Both the position numbers and the translations under genes were made by a program. A DNA stretch of 64,000 nt from Candidatus Faeciplasma pullistercoris (GTDB lineage Bacteria; Bacillota; Clostridia; Oscillospirales; Ruminococcaceae), in assembly GCA_018715525.1 (NCBI GenBank), contig DVLL01000006.1:1-64000 (forward strand). Reading direction: 5' to 3'. The number at the start of each line of letters is the position of its first letter. Position 1 is the first letter of the stretch. The notes under the pieces are model-generated. The model was not told the DNA's origin and made no database searches. It saw nothing but the letters and a program-made list of their open reading frames with translations. Shown piece by piece: positions 31,720 to 39,888 of the stretch.

Positions 31720-32577
31720 ATGACCGAAATAATCGGAGTCAGATTCAAGAGCGTCGGCAAAATGTACTACTTCTCCCCCGACGGCAGAGAGCTGAAAATC
31801 GGAGACAAGGTGATAGTAGAGACCGCGAGGGGCGTTGAGTGCGGCGAGGTGGTGCTTGGCAACAAGGTTGTTGAGGATGACCAGATAGTAGCACCCCTCA
31901 AGCCGGTTATAAGGACCGCTACCGAAGAGGATCTGTGTCAGATAGAGAAGAACCAGCTCAAGGAAAAGGAAGCCTTTGGTATCTGCGAGAAAAAAATCGC
32001 TCAATACAAGCTTAACATGAGCCTTGTAGACGTGGAGTGCACCTTTGACAACTCCAAGCTCCTGTTTTACTTTACCTCGGAAAACCGCGTGGATTTCAGA
32101 GAGCTTGTAAAGGACTTGGCGTCGGTATTCCACACCAGAATAGAGCTTAGGCAGATAGGCGTCAGGGATGAAGCCAAAATGCTCGGCGGACTGGGAGTCT
32201 GCGGCAGGGAGTTCTGCTGCTCGAGCTTTTTAGGCGAGTTCCAGCCAGTGTCCATAAAGATGGCAAAGGAGCAGAGCCTGTCCCTCAATCCTACAAAGAT
32301 ATCCGGCACCTGCGGCAGACTGATGTGCTGTCTCAAGTACGAGCAGGACGGATATGAGGAGCTTCTGAGGCTTACGCCGAAGGTAGGCGCGGTAGTAGAG
32401 ACTCCGTCAGGAAAAGGCGTTGTCACCGACGCTAACCTCATCTCGGGCAAGCTTCACGTCAGGCTTGCCGACAGCGACGGCAGCACGGTATTTGACCGCT
32501 CGCAGGTAAAGCTCATCAAGGACTCTGTAATAAAGGTCAACAAGGATGAAATCAAGGCTCTGAAGGGTCTTGAATAA
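31720..32577 (+). CDS. ricT: RicT (YaaT, PSP1 domain) iron-sulfur regulatory protein
   Basis: A 285-residue protein with a PSP1 C-terminal domain. In Bacillus, RicT acts with RicA and RicF as an Fe-S complex that promotes RNA processing by RNase Y. The Cys cluster GVCGREFCCSS and GTCGRLMCCLKYE supplies ligands. The C-terminal part contains VETPSGKGVVTDANLISG. No good Shine-Dalgarno site lies before the ATG at 31720; the 73-bp gap after holB contains AAAGGA far upstream, so the exact start is less sure than the identity. Confidence 0.93.
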   Translation: MTEIIGVRFKSVGKMYYFSPDGRELKIGDKVIVETARGVECGEVVLGNKVVEDDQIVAPLKPVIRTATEEDLCQIEKNQLKEKEAFGICEKKIAQYKLNMSLVDVECTFDNSKLLFYFTSENRVDFRELVKDLASVFHTRIELRQIGVRDEAKMLGGLGVCGREFCCSSFLGEFQPVSIKMAKEQSLSLNPTKISGTCGRLMCCLKYEQDGYEELLRLTPKVGAVVETPSGKGVVTDANLISGKLHVRLADSDGSTVFDRSQVKLIKDSVIKVNKDEIKALKGLE

Positions 32578-32583
32578 TTGATG

Positions 32584-32616
32584 AACCGATTGCCTTGGCA
32601 AGGCGGTCGGTTTTTT
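32584..32616 (+). terminator. Terminator after ricT
   Basis: AACCGATTGCCTT/AAGGCGGTCGGTT stem with a 3-nt loop and TTTTTT. Confidence 0.85.
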
Positions 32617-32650
32617 GTTCGCTTTTTGTATGTAAGCGAACCGCTCCGCC

Positions 32651-33001
32651 TTAGTTCCCGGTGAGTCCAAAGCTTACCTGAAGCGCCGCGTTGATTTTAT
32701 TCATCGAGGTCTGGTCCAGCACGCCCATTCTCTCCTTGAGCCGCTGCTTATCGATAGTGCGTATCTGCTCCAAAAGCACTATGCTGTCCTTGGCAAGACC
32801 GCATGAGCCCGAGCCTATCTCGATGTGCGTGGGCAGGTGGCTTTTATCCCGCTGGCTGGTTATCGCAGCGGCAATCACGGTTGGCGAATGCCTGTTTCCG
32901 ACGTCGTTCTGGACTATCAGCACCGGTCTTACGCCTCCCTGCTCAGAACCCACCACCGGGCTCAGATCCGCGTAATATATTTCTCCCCTGTATATTGACA
33001 T
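32651..33001 (-). CDS. MazF/PemK-type mRNA interferase (EndoA-like)
   Basis: A 116-residue endoribonuclease toxin, close in pattern to B. subtilis NdoA: YRGEIYYADLSPVVGSEQGGVRPVLIVQNDVGN at the N-terminus with the catalytic Arg of GVRPV, SPTVIAAAITS with the catalytic Thr, and LLEQIRTIDKQRL. Full length and apparently intact. AAGGAG lies before the ATG. The expected antitoxin gene (ndoAI/mazE), normally directly upstream, is not seen: the 200 bp upstream hold only a short leader and the xylB terminator. Confidence 0.93.
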   Translation of the reverse strand: MSIYRGEIYYADLSPVVGSEQGGVRPVLIVQNDVGNRHSPTVIAAAITSQRDKSHLPTHIEIGSGSCGLAKDSIVLLEQIRTIDKQRLKERMGVLDQTSMNKINAALQVSFGLTGN

Positions 33002-33160
33002 GGCTAACTCTCCTTATCTGAAATTATCGGGTAAAAATCTTTCATCTGTATTCTTGACAATAGTTTGTACATTATTCAGCTCTGAGGGGAGAAGAGCCTT
33101 GATATAGTGTATGCGGATTTGTCCTTCGGTGACTTAGCCATATGCGCATTACGCGTGCAT

Positions 33161-33193
33161 AAAAAATCCTCCAAAGCACAAGGCTTCGGAGGA
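33161..33193 (-). terminator. Terminator of xylB
   Basis: Minus strand: TCCTCCGAAG/CTTTGGAGGA stem followed by TTTTTT. Confidence 0.85.
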
Positions 33194-33214
33194 CTTTGTT
33201 TATAATCAAGAAAA

Positions 33215-34738
33215 TCAGATGCTTGCGAGCTTCTTGAAGGACGCCTTGAGTGCGGGATAGATCTCGGTGTAAAGCTGATAGTACTTCTCGTACTCGGGGA
33301 TATGCTCTGCTATCGGCTGCTGGATCTTGTCGGTCTTGATGACCTCGCGGCAGGCCTCGGGAACGCTTGAGTAGAGTCCCGCGCCCACGCCGGCAAGTAT
33401 CGCTACGCCCAGAGCAGGACCTTCCTTGGAGGAAGCGGTCTTAACAGGGCAGGCGTAGAGGTCTGCGAGCATCTGTCTCCAGATCGGGCTCGATCCTCCT
33501 CCGCCGCACGCCATCATGTCTGATACTGAAACATTCATCTGCTTGAACACCTCAACGCAGTCGCGCAAAGAGTAGGATACTCCCTCCATTACAGCCCTGA
33601 GCATATCCTTCTTGGTGTGCATAGCTGAAAGACCGAAGAATACGCCTCTTGCGTCAGGGTCGAGGTGAGGAGTTCTCTCGCCCATCAGATATGGCAGATA
33701 CAGAAGCCTGTTCGCTCCTATCGGGACGGTGTCCGTTTCCTTATCCATGAGGTAATAGGTGTCTACATCCATAAGCTTGGCGGTCTCCTTCTCGGCGTTG
33801 CAGAAGTTGTCCCTGAACCACTTGAGAGAAAGTCCCGCGCCCTGCGTGACGCCCATTACATGCCAGCATCCCGGAACAGCGGCGCAGCAGGTGTGCACTC
33901 TTCCGAGCTTATCGTACATCATCGAGGAGGTATGAGCGAATACTACGCCCGAGGTGCCTATTGTCGTGAACGCCTTTCCGTCCTCGACTACGCCTGTTCC
34001 GACAGCGGCGGCGGCATTGTCGCCCGCTCCGCCTACGACGGGAGTGCCCTCGCACAGACCGGTGAGCTCAGCCATTTGCTTGGTGAGTCTTCCTGTTATC
34101 TCGCAGGACTCATACACCTTGCCCAGCATAGACTTGTCGAGACCCAGGCGCTCTATTACCTCGTCAGACCAGTTCCTTTCGGCGATATTAAGAAGCTGCA
34201 TGCCGGAAGCGTCCGAAACCTCGGTGGCATATTCGTGTGTCAGGACAAACCTGATATAGTCCTTTGGCAGAAGAATATGACGGCATCTCTCGTAATTCTG
34301 GGGCTCATTGTTCTTTACCCAAAGTATCTTGGCAGCCGTCCAGCCGGTAAGAGCGGGGTTAGCAGTGATCTCGATGAGCTTCTCCCTGCCCAGAATCTCG
34401 TTCATCTGGTCTACCTCGTGAGCTGTTCTCTGGTCGCACCAGATTATTGAGCGGCGGATGACCTCGTTCTGCTTGTCGAGCATGACAAGTCCGTGCATCT
34501 GTCCGGAAAGACCGATGCCCTTTACATCCTCCTTGTTGACTCCGCTTATCTTCATTACCGCCTTGATGGTGTTTACGGCGGCGTTTGCCCAGTCGGCGGG
34601 GTCCTGCTCAGCGTAGCCGTTCTGAGGCTGATACATCGGGTACTCTATGGTATTCGATGCTATGACCTTGCCGGTCTCGTCAAAAAGAACCGTCTTGGTT
34701 CCGCTCGTTCCGATGTCTATGCCTATGATGTATGCCAT
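33215..34738 (-). CDS. xylB: Xylulokinase
   Basis: A 507-residue FGGY-family sugar kinase that phosphorylates D-xylulose for the pentose phosphate pathway. Motifs: IIGIDIGTSGTKTVLFD at the N-terminus, GLSGQMHGLVMLD (xylulokinase signature), WCDQRTAHEVDQMN, GGAGDNAAAAVGTG, TIGTSGVVFAHT and ACGGGGSSPIWRQMLAD. GGAGG lies before the ATG. It connects with the GH3/GH43 xylosidase operon at 14-18 kb; no xylose isomerase gene is present in the window. An ACCGG-4-CCGGT palindrome about 30 bp upstream might be an operator. Confidence 0.96.
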   Translation of the reverse strand: MAYIIGIDIGTSGTKTVLFDETGKVIASNTIEYPMYQPQNGYAEQDPADWANAAVNTIKAVMKISGVNKEDVKGIGLSGQMHGLVMLDKQNEVIRRSIIWCDQRTAHEVDQMNEILGREKLIEITANPALTGWTAAKILWVKNNEPQNYERCRHILLPKDYIRFVLTHEYATEVSDASGMQLLNIAERNWSDEVIERLGLDKSMLGKVYESCEITGRLTKQMAELTGLCEGTPVVGGAGDNAAAAVGTGVVEDGKAFTTIGTSGVVFAHTSSMMYDKLGRVHTCCAAVPGCWHVMGVTQGAGLSLKWFRDNFCNAEKETAKLMDVDTYYLMDKETDTVPIGANRLLYLPYLMGERTPHLDPDARGVFFGLSAMHTKKDMLRAVMEGVSYSLRDCVEVFKQMNVSVSDMMACGGGGSSPIWRQMLADLYACPVKTASSKEGPALGVAILAGVGAGLYSSVPEACREVIKTDKIQQPIAEHIPEYEKYYQLYTEIYPALKASFKKLASI

Positions 34739-34792
34739 ATGCGTTCCTCCAAATCTAATATTTTTACCGGTTGTCCGGTTATGATCTACAGT

Positions 34793-35356
34793 TTATTCCC
34801 TGTCAGCCTTGTACATTCCCACTTCCGCGAGATTTTCAACTATGTTCATATAGCCCTCGTCGTCGCTTTCGACCGACTCTCTCATGCCTCGGTTATTTTC
34901 GCTTAGGATATCCCATATGCTCACGCAATCATCGTTTCTAAGGTATCCCAGCTCCTGCGCTATCTCGCAAAAGCCGTCTATGTATCTCGAATACACGCTC
35001 AGGAGCTGATATTCCCGCATATAGATCTCGCTGCCGTCCGAATGCGAGCCGAAGCCGAAGCGGATAACCCCGTCCGAGAAGAGTATCCCGCCGTATCTGT
35101 CGAGTATAGCCTCAGCTACGGGTATCGTGCAGTTGTCGAGATAGTAGGTGTCATATCCCTCGTCGTCATCCTCCCTCGGGATTTCAAGGAAGAAAAAGAC
35201 CGGCTCCGGCAAAAGTCTAACTGCCTGCTTGAAAAACTCCTTATAGTCCTCGGCGGAAAGAGTCAGCTCGATAGTCTCGCCGTCAAGCCGGTATTCCTTG
35301 CGAAGAGCCTGCGTATCGTCCACCGACACGCCGTGAATAAGCTTTATTTTCGACAT
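34793..35356 (-). CDS. Acidic hypothetical protein
   Basis: A 187-residue soluble acidic protein. It begins SKIKLIHGVSVDDTQALRKEY, has a run of Asp/Glu (EIPREDDDEGYDTYY), a central VAEAILDRYGGILFSDGVIRFGFGSH, and an acidic C-terminal part. I see no membrane segment, signal peptide, metal-ligand cluster or known motif, and do not recognise the family. It precedes xylB by 54 bp on the same strand. It may be a clostridial household protein rather than part of xylose use. Confidence 0.7.
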   Translation of the reverse strand: MSKIKLIHGVSVDDTQALRKEYRLDGETIELTLSAEDYKEFFKQAVRLLPEPVFFFLEIPREDDDEGYDTYYLDNCTIPVAEAILDRYGGILFSDGVIRFGFGSHSDGSEIYMREYQLLSVYSRYIDGFCEIAQELGYLRNDDCVSIWDILSENNRGMRESVESDDEGYMNIVENLAEVGMYKADRE

Positions 35357-35498
35357 GTGCCGACATTCACCCCAATAACGACATTTTTAGTCCAAATAAT
35401 CGTACCATATATCCCGGCTTTGCGCCTTTGAGTCCGTATAAACGTACCCCTCGCCATATATAATGGAATCAGAAAACAAGTAAAAAGGCGGGATCAGC

Positions 35499-35732
35499 AT
35501 GTTAAATCTGTTAACCTACATCTCAATACTTTCCCTGGGTCTTATCGGGCTCTACCGTCTGAGGTCGGGACTTCTTATCATCCAGCGCAGACGGGACGCA
35601 GCCCAAAGGTTCTCCAAATCATCCGGCATATCCCAAGACATATGCTCAGGCACATGTGCAAGCGCAAATATATCCTCCGATATTATACCAAAAGAGGACG
35701 AACATTGCAAGCATTTTAAGTGCGCGGGCTGA
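35499..35732 (+). CDS. Possible small membrane protein
   Basis: A 77-residue frame with a hydrophobic N-terminal segment (LLTYISILSLGLIGLYRL), a basic stretch, and a Cys/Ser-rich tail. AAAGGCGGG lies 6 bp before the ATG, which favours a real gene. The tail has irregular codon use, and the protein resembles nothing I know. It could instead be non-coding intergenic DNA between the acidic protein and rmuC. Confidence 0.35.
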   Translation: MLNLLTYISILSLGLIGLYRLRSGLLIIQRRRDAAQRFSKSSGISQDICSGTCASANISSDIIPKEDEHCKHFKCAG

Positions 35733-35750
35733 GTTATTTCATCAGCTTCT

Positions 35751-35778
35751 GGACATTTTTCCGAATTTGTTGTATTAT
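35751..35778 (+). promoter_or_regulatory. Probable promoter of rmuC
   Basis: TGGACA (35751-35756), 16-bp spacer, TATTAT (35773-35778), 44 bp upstream of the ATG. Confidence 0.45.
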
Positions 35779-35821
35779 ATAGCTGTCGGGACACAGATTG
35801 TCCCAAGCTATGGAGGTTAAA

Positions 35822-37009
35822 ATGGAGTATCTTATGCTTGCGCTGCTTATTGCGGCGATAATTTTAATGATAATCATACTGCTGCGGCAGATCAGAAGCG
35901 AAAAAAATGAAAACAGCGCGCAGCGTTCTCTTGAAATTGAAATGCTCGGCTCAAGGCTTGACGACCTGCGCCGCGACTTTCAAAGCGGCTCGAAGCTTCA
36001 GCGAGAGGAGCTGAACGCAGCTATTGAGTCAAACCGCAGGGCTACCACCGACGCCGTGGGCAGAGAGCTCAGCGATGTCAGGGTAGTCCTAAACGAAAAG
36101 CTTGACGCAATACGCGGAGTGGTGGACGAAAAGTTGACCAAGGCGCTTGACGAGAGGCTTGACACCAACTTCAAGCAGGTCGCGGACAGCCTTGGAAAGC
36201 TTTACAGCTCGCTCGGGGAGCTGAGTAAGCTCAGCGGCGGAGTTCAGGACCTTAACCGCACGCTCTCAAATGTAAAAACAAGAGGAATATGGGGAGAGCA
36301 GCAGCTCGGTGCGATTTTGGAGGACATCCTCACCCCGTCCCAGTATGACACAAACGCCATAACCAAGCGCGGCTCGTCCGACAGAGTAGAATTTGCCATA
36401 AAGCTTCCGTCCAAAACCGGAGACAGGGGGTATACCTACCTGCCGATAGACTCAAAGCTCCCTGCCGACATATACTCAAGACTTTGCGACGCAGCCGACA
36501 GGTGTGATCCTGACGGAGTAGCGGCGGCCTCAAAGGAGCTTGAGCAGAGGATCAAGGCTGAGGCAAAGTCGATAAGCACCAAGTACATAGACGTCCCTCA
36601 GACCACCGATTTCGCCGTGATGTTTCTCCCCACCGAGGGGCTCTACGCGGAGGTGCTCAGGATAAGGGGCTTAAGCGAGTGGTGCCAGAGCAGCACAAGG
36701 GTGATGATAGCAGGACCCACGACGATCACCGCGCTGCTTACCAGCCTGCGGGTAGGCTTTGACAACTTCACTCTGAACGAAAAGAGCGCGGAGGTCATGA
36801 AGCTCCTGAGCGCGATAAAGTCGCAGTACGCCAAGTTCAGCGACCAGATAGACTTAGTTCAGAAGAGACTCATCGCCGCAAGTCAGTCGGCGGACGAGCT
36901 CAAGCACCGCTCGGATATAATCCAGAGAAAGATGAAGGCCGTCAGCGAGCTGAGCGACGCCGAATCAAGAGCGCTGCTCGAAATCGGGCTTGACGGCTCG
37001 GAGGATTAG
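35822..37009 (+). CDS. rmuC: DNA recombination protein RmuC
   Basis: About 395 residues. An N-terminal membrane anchor (LMLALLIAAIILMIIILL) is followed by a long coiled coil, then the RmuC nuclease-like core: SNVKTRGIWGEQQLGAILEDIL, YLPIDSKLP, and DFAVMFLPTEGLYAEVL with VMIAGPTTITALLTSL. The family limits DNA inversions and is predicted to have a restriction-endonuclease-like fold. The ATG at 35822 follows GGAGG; an earlier in-frame TTG lacks a site. A terminator closes the gene. Confidence 0.93.
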   Translation: MEYLMLALLIAAIILMIIILLRQIRSEKNENSAQRSLEIEMLGSRLDDLRRDFQSGSKLQREELNAAIESNRRATTDAVGRELSDVRVVLNEKLDAIRGVVDEKLTKALDERLDTNFKQVADSLGKLYSSLGELSKLSGGVQDLNRTLSNVKTRGIWGEQQLGAILEDILTPSQYDTNAITKRGSSDRVEFAIKLPSKTGDRGYTYLPIDSKLPADIYSRLCDAADRCDPDGVAAASKELEQRIKAEAKSISTKYIDVPQTTDFAVMFLPTEGLYAEVLRIRGLSEWCQSSTRVMIAGPTTITALLTSLRVGFDNFTLNEKSAEVMKLLSAIKSQYAKFSDQIDLVQKRLIAASQSADELKHRSDIIQRKMKAVSELSDAESRALLEIGLDGSED

Positions 37010-37032
37010 GCTCGTTGGATCAAAGGATAAAA

Positions 37033-37083
37033 TAACCGCTTCTCGGGAGCTTCAAGCAATCCCGAAAAGCGGTTGTTTTTTTT
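37033..37083 (+). terminator. Terminator of rmuC
   Basis: AACCGCTTCTCGGG/CCCGAAAAGCGGTT stem (one mismatch) followed by a run of T. Confidence 0.8.
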
Positions 37084-37114
37084 CAAACCGGGCGCTGCGC
37101 CGGCAACGACGGGG

Positions 37115-39400
37115 TCATTTTCTACTTGTCCTATTCTTTTTGCGTTCCTCTCTTCGCAGCGCTATCTCACGGCAGCGGTTATACAGGTCGTCGCGGCTGA
37201 GATCAAGTCTGCTGATTCTCGAGGTATTGAGTGCGATGACAACGGCGGACAAAAGTATGCAGGCGGCAACAAGAGCCTGATAAGCCACCCCGACATGGAG
37301 AGCATGAAGTATCCCGGTCGCGGCTGTCAGAAGCACCGCCTGGAAGCTGATAGTCCAGAAAATGTTCTCCGAGATAATCCTCGAGGAGACGCCAGAAAGC
37401 GCTATAGCCGCAGCCATATCCCTAAGATCGTTTCGCACAAGCACTATCTGTCCGAGGCTTACCGCTATTGGCGAGCCCGTTCCTATGGCAACGCTTATGT
37501 CAGATGCAGCGAGCGCTACGGAATCGTTGACGCTGTCGCCTATCATAGCGACCGTGTTGCCCTTTTTCTTTAGCTCAAGTATAGCCTCCGCCTTCTTTCC
37601 GGGAAGAACATTGGCGGAGTAGCCCGAAAATTCCAGTTCCTGCGCCGTCCTGCGCGCTGCGATCTCGTTGTCTCCCGTGAGTATCATCGTTTTCAGACCC
37701 ATGCTGTTGAGCTTGGCGACAGCCGACTTGCTCGTCGGCTTGAGCTTGTCGCTCATGGCTATGACGCCTATCGGAAGCTCATTCTTCATAACCGCCATAA
37801 CCGTCTTGCCGTCCTTTACAAGCGGCTCGCACACCGAGTAATAGCCCTCGTTCTCCTCGCGGAAGGCAATATCTATGCCGCACACCGAGACGTCCGTGCC
37901 GTCTATTCTTCCGGTGATTCCGTAGCCGGCGAACGCCTTTATATCCGCGGCATCGGTAAGCTCTATATCGTTCTTGGCAGCATAGTCGAGTATCGCCTCA
38001 GCAGCGGGATGGGCGGAGTTGTTTTCAAGAGATGCCGCCAGCCTTATCACCTCTTTCTCATCGGTCCCAAACGGCAAAACATCGGTGACAAAGAGCTTTC
38101 CTACGGTAATTGTACCGGTCATGTCCATTACCACTGTGTTGACCAGCCTTGCTCTCTCAAGCGAGCGTATATCCTTATAGACTACTCCCGCCTGGGTCGC
38201 CTTGGCTGACGCAAACACCGACACAACAGGCGCTACAAGCCCGAGAGCGCAGGGGCAGTATATCACAAGTATTGAGATAAATAGCGCTGACGCTGCCTCA
38301 AATCCTCTTCCTGCCGCAGCTGTCACGCCTAATGCTATAAAAGCAGCCAGAAGCAGAAGAGCGGAATAGATTTTTTCTGCCCTGCCTACTATCTCCGAGG
38401 TGTGCTGCTTGGTTCCCGATAAGCTCTTTACCGAGCGTATCATTCTTGATAAAGCGGTGTCCTTGCCTACTCTTTCCGCTCTTATTGTGATAAATCCGCT
38501 TGTATTAACCGTTCCCGCGAACACTCTCTCGCCTGCCGTTTTAACCGCGGGGGTTATCTCGCCGGTGAAAAGCACCTCGTTGACGCTCGTCCTGCCGGCT
38601 TCTATCACGCCGTCGCACGGAAAGCTCTCCATAGGCTTTACCAAAACGCTGTCTCCAACCGTTATCTCGTCAAGCTTTACCGAGACCTCGCTGTCGTCGA
38701 TAATTACGGTAGCGGTCTTGGGAAACAGCTCGCTGAGCTTTTTGACAGGCTCGTCCGTCCTGCCCCTCGACTTCTCCCTGAGCAGCCCGCATAGCATGAC
38801 TACCGAGACTATTATCGCGCAGGCGTCAAGGTGTATCCTTGACATGTACTCAGGTTCTCCGGAGATTATCCTTGCTGTCGAATACAGCGCGAAGATTACA
38901 GCCGCCAAAGAGCCTATCGCCGCGATGCTGCCGGTGTCAGGACGAAGCTTCAAAACCGCGATAACACCGTCGCGGAACATCTTTCTGGCAAACCATGCAA
39001 CGAACGCAAATAGGAATATCTCCGCCATCGCGCGAAGTATCGGGCTGCCGTCAACAAGCGGTATTCCCATGTCGAAAAGGTTCAAAACCCGCAGAAGCAA
39101 AATCACCGCGCTGAGCGCCAGTACCGCAGCCGTTCTGCCGGCTACTCCCAGCCCCTTTTGCTTTTTCTTCTCTTCCCGGTATATATGATCGCCGGGGCGT
39201 ACCCTTACTCCGGACAGCCTCGAAATCTCGTTACATATATCCGAAACAGACAGCTTTGTCTCGTCGAAGGAGATGCTCGCGAGCTTGGTCTTACGGTCTA
39301 TCTCCGCTTCCACGCCGGGCATACCGTTGAGCGTCTGCTCACATTCGTCAAGCAGCTCCTCGCCTATCACCCCATCGAGGGACATTTTCGTTTTAATCAC
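37115..39400 (-). CDS. P1B-type heavy-metal ATPase (CopA-like) with DMTGT phosphorylation motif
   Basis: A 761-residue transporter. An N-terminal ferredoxin-like (HMA) domain has lost the usual CxxC. Eight membrane segments follow, with CPC at about 382-384 (IYCPCALGLVAP), which binds Cu+ or related ions. The A-domain motif is LFTGEITP, the N-domain has SAHPAA, and the hinge has ILTGDNEIA (Asp about 577). The phosphorylation motif is DMTGT (Asp426) instead of DKTGT, and GDSVND (about 621-626) replaces GDGxND. The phosphoryl-acceptor Asp remains, so activity is possible. The copZ-like gene upstream points to copper. Confidence 0.9.
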   Translation of the reverse strand: MIKTKMSLDGVIGEELLDECEQTLNGMPGVEAEIDRKTKLASISFDETKLSVSDICNEISRLSGVRVRPGDHIYREEKKKQKGLGVAGRTAAVLALSAVILLLRVLNLFDMGIPLVDGSPILRAMAEIFLFAFVAWFARKMFRDGVIAVLKLRPDTGSIAAIGSLAAVIFALYSTARIISGEPEYMSRIHLDACAIIVSVVMLCGLLREKSRGRTDEPVKKLSELFPKTATVIIDDSEVSVKLDEITVGDSVLVKPMESFPCDGVIEAGRTSVNEVLFTGEITPAVKTAGERVFAGTVNTSGFITIRAERVGKDTALSRMIRSVKSLSGTKQHTSEIVGRAEKIYSALLLLAAFIALGVTAAAGRGFEAASALFISILVIYCPCALGLVAPVVSVFASAKATQAGVVYKDIRSLERARLVNTVVMDMTGTITVGKLFVTDVLPFGTDEKEVIRLAASLENNSAHPAAEAILDYAAKNDIELTDAADIKAFAGYGITGRIDGTDVSVCGIDIAFREENEGYYSVCEPLVKDGKTVMAVMKNELPIGVIAMSDKLKPTSKSAVAKLNSMGLKTMILTGDNEIAARRTAQELEFSGYSANVLPGKKAEAILELKKKGNTVAMIGDSVNDSVALAASDISVAIGTGSPIAVSLGQIVLVRNDLRDMAAAIALSGVSSRIISENIFWTISFQAVLLTAATGILHALHVGVAYQALVAACILLSAVVIALNTSRISRLDLSRDDLYNRCREIALRREERKKNRTSRK

Positions 39401-39449
39401 ATGCTCACCCCCTGCTTTGGCTTATGAGTTTTCCCTGTTTTCCGCTCGC

Positions 39450-39680
39450 TTACCTATGAGCCTTGAAGCCGCAGGCGTTTACAGCCGCAACGACCTCGTC
39501 CAAAACCGCTTCCGGAGCATCCTTGTCAATAGTGAGCGTGAGCACGCCGCCTGACAGCTCTGCCTCCGCTTTCTTTACGCCCTTTACCCCCACGGCGGCA
39601 TTCTCTACGCTCTTCTTGCAGTGAGCGCACTTCATTCCCTCTACGCAAAGAGTCTCAGTTTTTCCTGGTGAAAACAACAT
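39450..39680 (-). CDS. CopZ-like heavy-metal-associated (HMA) protein
   Basis: A 76-residue HMA domain that would carry Cu+ to the ATPase. The metal site is CVEGMKCAHCKKSV (CxxC), followed by the usual beta-alpha-beta pattern ending VAAVNACGFKAH. The ATG has AGAGGT upstream. The gene lies 49 bp upstream of the CopA-like gene; because that ATPase lacks its own CxxC, this protein may supply the docking function. No CsoR or CopY regulator is adjacent. The 208 bp to the ABC transporter gene contain a terminator and no gene. Confidence 0.92.
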   Translation of the reverse strand: MLFSPGKTETLCVEGMKCAHCKKSVENAAVGVKGVKKAEAELSGGVLTLTIDKDAPEAVLDEVVAAVNACGFKAHR

Positions 39681-39811
39681 ATATATTACCTCTTTTCATT
39701 TTTTTATTGCAGAAATACCTGCGCCGCGCCAAAAAGCACCGTATAATAATTGTATCAGATTTTTTTACATAAATCAACCTCCCGCTGCCGCACTGACGGC
39801 TTAAATCCTGC

Positions 39812-39846
39812 AAAAAATCCCCCCGCCGGTCAAGCCGGCAGAGGGA
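39812..39846 (-). terminator. Terminator of the ABC exporter gene
   Basis: Minus strand: GCCGGC/CCGGC-rich stem with flanking CCCTCT and GGGGGG pairs, then ATTTTTTG. Confidence 0.7.
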
Positions 39847-39888
39847 ATATTGCACAACCAAGCTGTAGTAAACAGCCTGCCTTTAATT

